Below, in pieces: positions 18,917 to 26,414 of a DNA stretch of 64,000 nt (its first letter is position 1; each line of letters starts with the position of its first letter). The DNA is from Sulfitobacter sp. F26169L (lineage in GTDB: Bacteria > Pseudomonadota > Alphaproteobacteria > Rhodobacterales > Rhodobacteraceae), in contig NZ_JAPMLP010000008.1 of NCBI RefSeq assembly GCF_026410285.1, positions 159,702 through 223,701 on the forward strand. Reading direction: 5' to 3'. The notes under the pieces were generated by a model that was not told the origin of the DNA, did not search any database, and worked only from the letters and a program-made list of their open reading frames with translations. The position numbers and the translations under genes are program-made.

Positions 18917-19639
18917 ATGCCAGCTACAACACCGGATTTTCCGTATCTTACCGCAGTAAATGCGTACGGGTTTTATTGTATTCCCCGTCCGTTTCGCAAA
19001 CGGGAGGTATCCAAACTTCTTTTGAAGGGTGAGATTAACGAGCCGAGAACGCTGCAACTGATCCAGCAATTCGTTGGCAATGGCGATATCGTGAGCGGTG
19101 GCGCGTTTGTCGGGGATTTTCTGCCGGTCATGTCACGCGCGCTAAAGCGGGGTGCGCATTTGCATTCGTTCGAGCCGAACCCGATGGGGTTTGCCGCAAC
19201 CGAAATGACGATAGCCCTGAATGATCTGCAAAATGTCAAACTGTCACCTGTTGCTGTGGGACGTGAAAAGGCTGTTCTGCCGCTCCAGATTGCCAATGCG
19301 TCAGGGAAAGTGATGGGCGGCACATCCAAGATTGTGAAGCAGGCCTCAGAGGGCCAGACGATAGATGTCGAAATTACCAGAATTGATGATCTGGTGCCCG
19401 ACAGCCGCAAGGTGAGTGTGTTGCAACTGGATATCGAGGGGCACGAATGGCCCGCGATTGAGGGCGCACAGCAGACCATATCCAACAGCCACCCGTTGAT
19501 CGTGCTGGAAACGCTGACAGGTCAGGACCCCAGCGACGTGGAGAAAAAGCTGCAGGAAATGTTCCCCGATGCCCAATACGTGCTGATGGGAATGATGGAG
19601 CGGAATGCGTTTTACAAACCGCTAAAGCGCAAGGACTAG
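18917..19639 (+). CDS. FkbM-family methyltransferase
   Basis: A 240-residue S-adenosylmethionine-dependent methyltransferase of the FkbM family. The SAM loop is degenerate (SGGAFVGDFLPVMSR), followed by HLHSFEPNP, the IDDLVPDS strand and LQLDIEGHEWPAIEGA, the family signature near residue 175. FkbM enzymes O-methylate sugars, polyketides or other small molecules, and the acceptor is unknown here. The stop TAG shares the palindrome CTAG with the stop of the convergent MORN gene. Confidence 0.82.
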   Translation: MPATTPDFPYLTAVNAYGFYCIPRPFRKREVSKLLLKGEINEPRTLQLIQQFVGNGDIVSGGAFVGDFLPVMSRALKRGAHLHSFEPNPMGFAATEMTIALNDLQNVKLSPVAVGREKAVLPLQIANASGKVMGGTSKIVKQASEGQTIDVEITRIDDLVPDSRKVSVLQLDIEGHEWPAIEGAQQTISNSHPLIVLETLTGQDPSDVEKKLQEMFPDAQYVLMGMMERNAFYKPLKRKD

Positions 19640-21090
19640 TTATTGTCGGCGGCTGCTTCGGCGGGCTGGGTTTCACCAATGGCAGGAGCTTGGGCAGCAG
19701 GGGCCGTAAGTGCCCCGTTCTCCCATTCGCCTGTTGCTTCTTCACCGGTATGATAGCGCATTGTGCCGGTTCCCTGCCGCTTGCCCTCTTTGAAAGTACC
19801 GACATAGACATCGCCGTTGGTATAGTTGGCGGTGCCGGTGCCATCGATTTCGCCCTCGGCCCATTCGCCTTCGTAGACAAATCCGCTGGCCATCGTGATT
19901 TTGCCGGTGCCCGAGCGGCGACCATTCTCGAACTCACCCACGTAAACGGTGCCGTCAGGGTAAGTGGCTGTGCCGGTGCCGTGGCGCAATCCTTCCTTCC
20001 ACATGCCGACATAGGTGCGCCCGTCGGGATAGGTTAGCGTGCCTTGCCCGTGGTTGCGTGCATCGGCAAAGCCGCCTTCATATACCATCCCGTTGGGATA
20101 GGTCGCGCGGCCCTGACCCTCGATCACTCCGGCAACCCAGTCCCCCTCATAGGTGGAGCCATCGGGATAGGTGATCTTGCCCGGCCCCTCGGCGAGGTTG
20201 TCCTTGAAAATGCCGGTTTGTACCGATCCGTCAGGGTAGGTCACGGTGCCTGTACCTTCAGCGCGCCCTTCTACCCATTCGCCTTCGTATTTATAGCCGT
20301 CAGCGCCTGTAAATGTGCCCACGCCATGGCGCTGGTCGTTCAGATACGCGCCAAGATATGTATCACCCGTCGCAGTCGTGGAGGCGCCCATGCCTTCGCG
20401 GCGTCCCTCTACCAGATCGCCCTCATAGGTGTCGCCGTTGGCCTGAACGATTTTGCCCTTGCCGTTCAGCTGGCCATTGGCCCATGTGCCCTCCAGCGTG
20501 AACCCTTCGGGATGGGTCAGCGTGCCTGTACCCGAGCGCGCGCCATTGACCACGGTGCCTTCATACACGGCCCCTTCGGCGTCTTTGATCACGGCCTGAC
20601 CCGTGGCTTTCCCATCGACCCAGTCGCCTTTGTATTCATACCCCGACGGCGTCACCAGAACGCCTTTGCCATGCCGTTTGCCATTGCGAAAGCCGCCTTC
20701 ATAGCGGTCGCCGCTCGCGTGAATGGCCACGCCTTGCCCCACAATTGTACCCGCCTGCCACTCACCCTCATAGGTGCCACCGTCTGACATGGTGATCTTG
20801 CCGATGCCTTCGGGTTTGCCTTTGGCAAATTCGCCCTCGTAAACTGAACCGTTGGGGAAACGTGCCACGCCAGTGCCCTTGATCTCGCCCTCGACCCACT
20901 GGCCACTATATTGATAGCCGTTGGGCAGGGTGTAGGTGCCGCTGCCATGTTGCAGGCCGTCTTTAAACGTTCCCTCGTAAACGCCGCCATCGTCGTATTG
21001 CTTGCTAAGCACCTGCGTGTTCTGCGCCAGCGCAGAGGTCAACAGTATAGGTGTCAGGGCGGCGGCAAGAAGCAGGGTGCGAAGGGTCAT
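19636..21090 (-). CDS. Exported MORN-repeat protein
   Basis: A 484-residue protein with an N-terminal signal peptide (TLLLAAALTPILLTSALAQ, cleaved near residue 22). About 18 consecutive MORN repeats of 23 residues follow (consensus YEGEWxxGxxxGxGxxxYPDG), plus one decayed repeat and an Ala/Pro-rich tail. MORN arrays form long beta-hairpin ribbons that bind lipids or proteins. With a signal peptide this one should lie in the periplasm or at the envelope. The function is unknown. The ATG at 21090 starts the signal peptide, and the upstream in-frame codons are not coding-like. The 69-bp DNA periodicity is purely the protein repeat. Confidence 0.85.
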   Translation of the reverse strand: MTLRTLLLAAALTPILLTSALAQNTQVLSKQYDDGGVYEGTFKDGLQHGSGTYTLPNGYQYSGQWVEGEIKGTGVARFPNGSVYEGEFAKGKPEGIGKITMSDGGTYEGEWQAGTIVGQGVAIHASGDRYEGGFRNGKRHGKGVLVTPSGYEYKGDWVDGKATGQAVIKDAEGAVYEGTVVNGARSGTGTLTHPEGFTLEGTWANGQLNGKGKIVQANGDTYEGDLVEGRREGMGASTTATGDTYLGAYLNDQRHGVGTFTGADGYKYEGEWVEGRAEGTGTVTYPDGSVQTGIFKDNLAEGPGKITYPDGSTYEGDWVAGVIEGQGRATYPNGMVYEGGFADARNHGQGTLTYPDGRTYVGMWKEGLRHGTGTATYPDGTVYVGEFENGRRSGTGKITMASGFVYEGEWAEGEIDGTGTANYTNGDVYVGTFKEGKRQGTGTMRYHTGEEATGEWENGALTAPAAQAPAIGETQPAEAAADNN

Positions 21091-21240
21091 GGTGATCCTG
21101 TTATCTGAGGCGTAACGTGTCTGGCCCAGACTAAGGGCGCGGCGACAAAGGGGCAACGGCCTTTTGCCACGCAGGGCAATGTGGGCTTTCCCTTGCGCGG
21201 CGATCTGCTACATCCCATAGCGTAATCGAGAGGGATAGAC

Positions 21241-22899
21241 ATGGCAGAGCGGTTTCGCATTACACTGGGTCAGTTGAACCCGACAGTTGGTGATTTGGCA
21301 GGCAATGCCGCACAGGCGCACGCCGCTTGGATCGAGGGGCGCGAAGCGGGTGCTGATCTGGTTGCCCTGCCGGAAATGTTTATCACAGGCTATAACGCAC
21401 AAGACCTGGTAGCCAAACAAGCCTTCCAGATGGATGTAATGACCCACATCGAGGCATTGGCCAAAGATTGTGCCGACGGGCCCGCACTGGCCATTGGCGC
21501 ACCGCTGGTCGTGGGAGCAGAGCTGTTTAACGCTTATCTGATCCTCAAGGATGGCAAGATCGCTTCGCGCACGCTGAAGCATCATCTGCCTAACGAAACA
21601 GTTTTTGACGAGGTGCGGATATTTGCCCAAGGGCCGCTGGGGGGGCCGTATTCGGTGGGTGATGTGCGCATTGGCAGCCCGATCTGCGAGGATGCGTGGC
21701 ATGAGGACGTTTCCGAAACATTGGCTGAAACCGGTGCCGAGATTCTGCTGGTGCCCAACGGATCGCCCTATTATCGCGGAAAATTCGACACGCGGATCAA
21801 TCACATGGTCGCACGCGTGATTGATACCGAATTGCCGCTGATCTACCTGAATATGGTCGGCGGACAGGATGATCAGGTGTTTGACGGCGCCAGTTTTGGC
21901 CTGAACCCCAGTGGCAAGCTGGCGTTCCAGATGCCCGCATTCGAGGCGATGACACAGCATATCGATCTGGAGCGCGGGCCGGATGGCTGGCAGCTCGTCG
22001 AAGGTTTGAAAGCGGTACATGAAAACGCCTATGCGCAGGATTACCGCGTGATGGTGCAGGGGTTGCGCGACTACATGCGCAAGACCGGCTTTAAGAAAGT
22101 GCTGCTGGGCATGTCGGGCGGGATTGATTCGGCTATTGTGGCAACAATCGCCGTGGATGCGCTGGGCGCTGAAAACGTGCGCTGTGTGATGTTGCCCTCG
22201 GAATATACCTCTGATGCATCGCTGAAAGATGCCGAAGACTGCGCCAAAGCACTGGGCGTGCGGTATGATTTTCTACCCATCAAGGCAGGGCGTGACGCGA
22301 TCACGGAAACCCTGGCGCCGTTGTTTGAAGACACCGAGCCCGATCTGACAGAGGAAAATATCCAGAGCCGTTTGCGCGGATTGCTGTTGATGGCTATGTC
22401 GAACAAATTTGGTGAAATGCTGCTGACCACGGGCAACAAATCCGAAGTGGCGGTCGGTTATTCCACCATCTACGGCGATATGGCTGGCGGGTATAACCCG
22501 ATTAAAGATCTGTACAAAATGCGGGTGTTTGAAACCTGCCGTTGGCGCAATGCCAATCACGCCGACTGGATGATGGGGCCAAAGGGGCCGCTAATTCCCG
22601 AAAATATCATCACCAAAGCCCCCTCAGCCGAGTTGCGCGATGATCAAAAAGACAGTGACAGCCTGCCGGATTACCCTGAACTGGATGCCATACTTGAAAT
22701 ACTGGTCGATAACGACGGCTCCATCGCCGATTGCGTTGCCGCAGGGTTTGACCGAGATGTAGCCAAAAAGATTGAACATCTAATCTATATTTCCGAATAT
22801 AAGCGGTTCCAGTCGGCACCGGGACCGCGGCTGACGAAAAGCGCGTTCTGGCTGGACCGCCGATACCCAATTGTTAACCGCTGGCGCGACCCAAGTTAA
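21241..22899 (+). CDS. nadE: Glutamine-dependent NAD+ synthetase
   Basis: A 552-residue two-domain enzyme. The N-terminal nitrilase-fold glutaminase domain (about residues 5-260) shows the Glu in ALPEMFITGY, the Lys in LKHHLPN and the Cys in GSPICEDAW. The C-terminal synthetase domain has the PP-loop LLGMSGGIDSA (Ser292 region) and TGNKSEVAVGY. It amidates nicotinic acid adenine dinucleotide to NAD+ with ammonia from glutamine. An AGAGGGA ribosome-binding site precedes the ATG. nadD, the preceding pathway step, lies elsewhere in this window (44.5 kb). Confidence 0.96.
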   Translation: MAERFRITLGQLNPTVGDLAGNAAQAHAAWIEGREAGADLVALPEMFITGYNAQDLVAKQAFQMDVMTHIEALAKDCADGPALAIGAPLVVGAELFNAYLILKDGKIASRTLKHHLPNETVFDEVRIFAQGPLGGPYSVGDVRIGSPICEDAWHEDVSETLAETGAEILLVPNGSPYYRGKFDTRINHMVARVIDTELPLIYLNMVGGQDDQVFDGASFGLNPSGKLAFQMPAFEAMTQHIDLERGPDGWQLVEGLKAVHENAYAQDYRVMVQGLRDYMRKTGFKKVLLGMSGGIDSAIVATIAVDALGAENVRCVMLPSEYTSDASLKDAEDCAKALGVRYDFLPIKAGRDAITETLAPLFEDTEPDLTEENIQSRLRGLLLMAMSNKFGEMLLTTGNKSEVAVGYSTIYGDMAGGYNPIKDLYKMRVFETCRWRNANHADWMMGPKGPLIPENIITKAPSAELRDDQKDSDSLPDYPELDAILEILVDNDGSIADCVAAGFDRDVAKKIEHLIYISEYKRFQSAPGPRLTKSAFWLDRRYPIVNRWRDPS

Positions 22900-22949
22900 A
22901 CGGGCACGACCGCCCGCCGCTTTGGCATTGTAAGAAAGGCTTTGGAGGG

Positions 22950-22968
22950 GATGCTGCCAGGCAGCATC
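22950..22968. promoter_or_regulatory. Perfect 19-bp palindrome upstream of gltX
   Basis: GATGCTGCCAGGCAGCATC is a perfect inverted repeat (nine-base arms, one central base) in the 145-bp gap between nadE and gltX, 76 bases before the gltX ATG. There is no T-run, so it is not a typical terminator. It could be an operator or an mRNA hairpin. Confidence 0.4.
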
Positions 22969-23044
22969 AACGACGGGTTGCACGGTTGCCAAACTGGACA
23001 AATCCACAGCACTGTGCCAGCAAGCGCGCCAACAGGAGGCTTTC

Positions 23045-24379
23045 ATGTCTGACAAAACAATTACACGTTTCGCCCCGTCGCCCACCGGCTGGATTCATGT
23101 GGGGAATTTGCGCACCGCGCTGATGAATTATCTGATTTCGCGCAAGGCGGGCGGCGAGTTTATCTTGCGGATTGATGACACCGATCCGAACCGCTCGAAG
23201 GAAGAATATGTCGACGGGATCAAACGTGATCTTGACTGGCTTGGCTTGCATTGGGACCGCGTCGAGCGCCAATCGCTGCGGTTGGAAAAATACCACGAAG
23301 CGGCACAGAAACTGCGCGATATGGGCCGTTTCTATGAGGCATTCGAAACCCCGACCGAGTTGGACCTCAAGCGCAAGAAGCAGTTGAACATGGGCAAACC
23401 GCCTGTGTACGACCGCGCAGCGCTTGCGCTGGATGATGCCGCCAAGGACGCGTTGCGCGCAGAGCGTGGCAATGGCGTCTGGCGCTTCAAGCTACTGCAC
23501 GAGCGGATCGTCTGGAATGACGGAATTCTGGGGGATGTGAGCATAGATGGCGCATCTGTCTCGGACCCGGTTCTGATCCGTGGGGACGGGCAAATCTTGT
23601 ACACGCTGGCCTCTGTTGTGGATGATACCGAAATGGGTGTCACCCATGTTGTGCGAGGGTCTGATCACGTAACCAACACAGGTACACAAATTCAGATCAT
23701 GCAGGCGCTGGGCGGCTCTGTGCCAAAATTTGCGCACCACTCCCTGTTGACAGGTCCGCAGGGCGAAGCGCTGAGCAAGCGTTTGGGCACACTGGCGCTG
23801 AAAGACCTGCGCGAAGCGGGTATCGCGCCGCAGGCCTTGCTGAGCTTGATGTCGCGTCTGGGGTCAAGCGATCCGGTAGAATTGCGCACCGAAATGTCCG
23901 AGTTCATCGAGGGTTTCGACATTTCGCGTTTCGGTTCCGCGCCAACGAAATTCGATGCCGAAGATCTGAAACCGCTGACTGCGCGCTACCTTCAAACGCT
24001 GGAACTGGCCGATGTGGCTGATGAAATTGCCGCATTGGGTGTGCCGGACGATCAGGCAGAGAGTTTCTGGGCCGTGACCCGTGAGAACATTACCACACTG
24101 CACGATCTCAAGGGGTGGTGGCGGATGTTCAGCGAAGGCGCAGAGCCGCTGATTGATGATGAGGACCGCGAATTTGTTGCGCAGGCCATGACGCTGCTGC
24201 CCGAAGGGGAATTTGACGCGCAGACATGGGGCAACTGGACCGCCGCAGTGAAAGAGGCAACAGGCCGTAAAGGTAAAGCGCTGTTCATGCCGCTGCGCAA
24301 GGCGCTGACAGGGCAAGCGCACGGGCCGGATATGGCAACGGTGATGTCCCTGTTGCAAGTTGTAAAAGCGCGCGGCTGA
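23045..24379 (+). CDS. gltX: Glutamyl-tRNA synthetase (444-residue GltX paralogue type)
   Basis: A class I glutamyl-tRNA synthetase that charges tRNA with glutamate in the cytosol. Motifs seen are FAPSPTGWIHVGNLRTAL (the HIGH-equivalent HVGN), LRIDDTDPNRSKEEY and GEALSKRLGTLAL (KMSKS equivalent). The helical anticodon-binding region follows. At 444 residues and with the LKRKKQLNMGKPPVYDR insertion it resembles the second GltX class of alphaproteobacteria, which often carry two copies. Such copies can specialise on tRNA-Gln to make Glu-tRNA-Gln for the GatCAB pathway; that specialisation is inference. A CAGGAGG site precedes the ATG. Confidence 0.94.
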   Translation: MSDKTITRFAPSPTGWIHVGNLRTALMNYLISRKAGGEFILRIDDTDPNRSKEEYVDGIKRDLDWLGLHWDRVERQSLRLEKYHEAAQKLRDMGRFYEAFETPTELDLKRKKQLNMGKPPVYDRAALALDDAAKDALRAERGNGVWRFKLLHERIVWNDGILGDVSIDGASVSDPVLIRGDGQILYTLASVVDDTEMGVTHVVRGSDHVTNTGTQIQIMQALGGSVPKFAHHSLLTGPQGEALSKRLGTLALKDLREAGIAPQALLSLMSRLGSSDPVELRTEMSEFIEGFDISRFGSAPTKFDAEDLKPLTARYLQTLELADVADEIAALGVPDDQAESFWAVTRENITTLHDLKGWWRMFSEGAEPLIDDEDREFVAQAMTLLPEGEFDAQTWGNWTAAVKEATGRKGKALFMPLRKALTGQAHGPDMATVMSLLQVVKARG

Positions 24380-24383
24380 TCCG

Positions 24384-24944
24384 TCAGGTCGCGACAATCC
24401 GTGCGCTGCGCAGGGCAAGGTGCTGGTCAACCAGCGTTGTTTCCTGCGCAGACAGCTTTTGATCGCGCGGATATCGTGGCTGCGCGCGGTCATTCAGGAT
24501 CGGGGTGTCCCATCCGTCTGTAGTGGCGAAGAAATCTGTCACACCGCCTGCGCCGTATTCGCGCAAATACCCCTGCACAACGACATCCAGATAACTAAGC
24601 AGGATGTAACTATCACTGCCCTGCATCCATGTATCTTTCGGAACGGCGTAGTGCGAAATTTGCGTCGCCGGATCGCGCGGATGCTGCACAGCCGGGCCTG
24701 ACACGATACGCGCATACCCGTACTCCCGTGCATCCAGCGCGTCCCAGTCGGCGTTGGGAACGTCTGCTATCAAACCGTCGATCGACGTGGTCGCATCGGG
24801 AATAACACTCAGAAAAGCAAGGCCGCGTTCCTGCGTGTAGACCCATTTACGCCGCCAGCCGTCAAGGCGGGCGCGCGATGCTTCTGCATAGGTGTGTGTA
24901 GCGCGGTTAACGAGGCTGCCGTAGCCGAAAAAACATGGGTGCAT
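24384..24944 (-). CDS. Gamma-glutamylcyclotransferase-family protein
   Basis: A 186-residue protein of the GGCT/ChaC-like fold. The substrate-binding FFGYGSLVN motif is at residues 5-13, followed by GWRRKWV and a WDALDAREYGYARI segment that supplies the acidic catalytic residue. Family members form 5-oxoproline from gamma-glutamyl peptides, including glutathione. The exact substrate is unknown. The ATG at 24944 was chosen because the motif follows directly. It is convergent with gltX (four-base gap) and divergent from the GcvH-like gene. Confidence 0.82.
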   Translation of the reverse strand: MHPCFFGYGSLVNRATHTYAEASRARLDGWRRKWVYTQERGLAFLSVIPDATTSIDGLIADVPNADWDALDAREYGYARIVSGPAVQHPRDPATQISHYAVPKDTWMQGSDSYILLSYLDVVVQGYLREYGAGGVTDFFATTDGWDTPILNDRAQPRYPRDQKLSAQETTLVDQHLALRSARIVAT

Positions 24945-25071
24945 CGTGGGCCTTTGTAATGAAAAATCCAGCGCTACATAATCACTGCTGTGGCTTCTGA
25001 GCAACCACGCACAGAGCGGATTGAAAAAGGGTTACAGCTTTGGCAATAAAGGCGGGCGGAGGGCCAGTAGC

Positions 25072-25437
25072 ATGAAATTTACAGAAGAACATTTGTGGTT
25101 GCGCGTCGAGGACGGCGAAGACGAAATCACAGTCGGATTGACCACTTATGGCGCGGCTGAACTGGGCGAGGCCAAATTTATCGAACTGCCGGACGAAGGG
25201 GATGTCATCTCTATTGATGATCCGGTTGTTGTGATCGAAGCAGATGATGACGCAGTCGATATTCTTGCCCCGCTGGATGGCGAGGTCACAGAGGCCAACA
25301 CACGTTTGATCGACGCGCCCGAAATCATTACCGAAGACCCGCAAGGCAACGGCTGGCTCTTCAAGATGAGCATTGATGATCCGGACGCGCTGGAAGAATT
25401 CATGTCGGAAGCGGTTTATCAGAAATACACCCGCTAA
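25072..25437 (+). CDS. GcvH-like protein lacking the lipoyl-attachment lysine
   Basis: A 121-residue protein that aligns along its whole length with glycine cleavage H proteins: KFTEEHLWLR, VGLTTYGAAELGEA, an ILAPLDGEVTEAN hairpin, APEIITEDPQGNGWLFKM and the C-terminal YQKY. The canonical ESVKAASDI attachment site reads EADDDAVDI (residues 56-64), so the lipoylated lysine is Asp59. It therefore cannot carry a lipoyl arm there and is unlikely to shuttle aminomethyl groups. The protein is strikingly acidic. No gcvT or gcvP is adjacent; neighbours are a GGCT-family gene and an IMPase-family gene. The ATG at 25072 follows a GGCGGAGGG site. The function is unknown. Confidence 0.85.
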   Translation: MKFTEEHLWLRVEDGEDEITVGLTTYGAAELGEAKFIELPDEGDVISIDDPVVVIEADDDAVDILAPLDGEVTEANTRLIDAPEIITEDPQGNGWLFKMSIDDPDALEEFMSEAVYQKYTR

Positions 25438-25440
25438 GGG

Positions 25441-26346
25441 CTATTCGCTTTTCTGCTCCGCGATAAGGAAGTTGAATACTTTTTTCAGCTTGTTCCATGT
25501 CGCTTTGTCAGGTGCGATCAGCAGATGACCGGTGTTGCGCGTGGCGGTGTATTCACCCCCGTCCAGCATTTCGACATGCGCACCGGCACGCGCCGCAATC
25601 AGCGCGCCTGCCGCGTGATCCCACGGATGCAGAAGGGCCGTCAGGCTGAAATCGGAAAAGCCTTGCGCCAGCAACCGGTATTCGTGCGCCGAGCAGCGCA
25701 GCGTGCTTACCCGTGCAAAACCGGGAAAGGTCGCCGCCAGTTGCGTTTGTGCCTCTTTGGGGAAGAGATGCAGCGGGATTATGCCCGACAATTCCTCCAG
25801 CGGCTTGCTCATGGCAACTTTCAGATCACGTGCGGCACCGAATGGGCGTTGCAGCTGGGGCGTCATCTCCTCATCCGCAATAACCCAATCATCGCCAACG
25901 GGATCATAGATCAGGCCGAATACCGGTTTGCCGTACCGTGTGGCGGCGATGATAACGCCGAACAGGGGCAGGCTGTGCGCGAAGTTCCATGTACCGTCTA
26001 CCGGATCAATGTGAAATGCCAGTTGCGCATCTGCGATACCATCCAGCAACTCCGGCTTGTCGGCGACGGCCTCTTCTCCGATCACCAGTGCAGAGGGGAA
26101 GGCAATTTGCAGTGCGCGTGTGATCATGGCTTCGGCTTTGGTATCGGCGTCGGTGACCAGATCATTGCCGTTGGATTTTGTACGGATATCACCGTCTGAC
26201 AGGCTGCGGAAACGGGGCATGATCTCAGCGCGCGCGGCTCGGCGCACAATGTTGATGATTTGCGTGCGTTGGGCAGGTGTGACCGCCGGTTCGAGGCGGG
26301 CTGGCAGGTTTCCGGTTTCGTCGGACGAGGTGTTTTTTTCAGACAT
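25441..26346 (-). CDS. Inositol-monophosphatase-family phosphatase
   Basis: A 301-residue Mg2+-dependent phosphatase of the IMPase/FBPase/CysQ superfamily. Metal-binding motifs are GEEAVADKP, DPVDGTWNFAH and LLHPWDHAAGALIA. The first 35 residues are a polar extension before the catalytic domain. Substrates of this family include inositol phosphates, histidinol phosphate and PAP, so the substrate here is open. The ATG at 26346 follows AAGGAGCG. Three bases separate its end from the convergent GcvH-like gene. Confidence 0.87.
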   Translation of the reverse strand: MSEKNTSSDETGNLPARLEPAVTPAQRTQIINIVRRAARAEIMPRFRSLSDGDIRTKSNGNDLVTDADTKAEAMITRALQIAFPSALVIGEEAVADKPELLDGIADAQLAFHIDPVDGTWNFAHSLPLFGVIIAATRYGKPVFGLIYDPVGDDWVIADEEMTPQLQRPFGAARDLKVAMSKPLEELSGIIPLHLFPKEAQTQLAATFPGFARVSTLRCSAHEYRLLAQGFSDFSLTALLHPWDHAAGALIAARAGAHVEMLDGGEYTATRNTGHLLIAPDKATWNKLKKVFNFLIAEQKSE

Positions 26347-26414
26347 AATGGCGCTCCTTGTTGGACTATATCTACGCCGCCGCCATGCGAAGGGCAAAGG
26401 GGAAGCGGCGGTAA

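Noticed and set aside
19700..21000. Regular 69-bp periodicity resembling tandem or CRISPR-like repeats
   Set aside because: The period equals one 23-residue MORN repeat and the copies diverge at the DNA level; there are no constant repeats with unique spacers.
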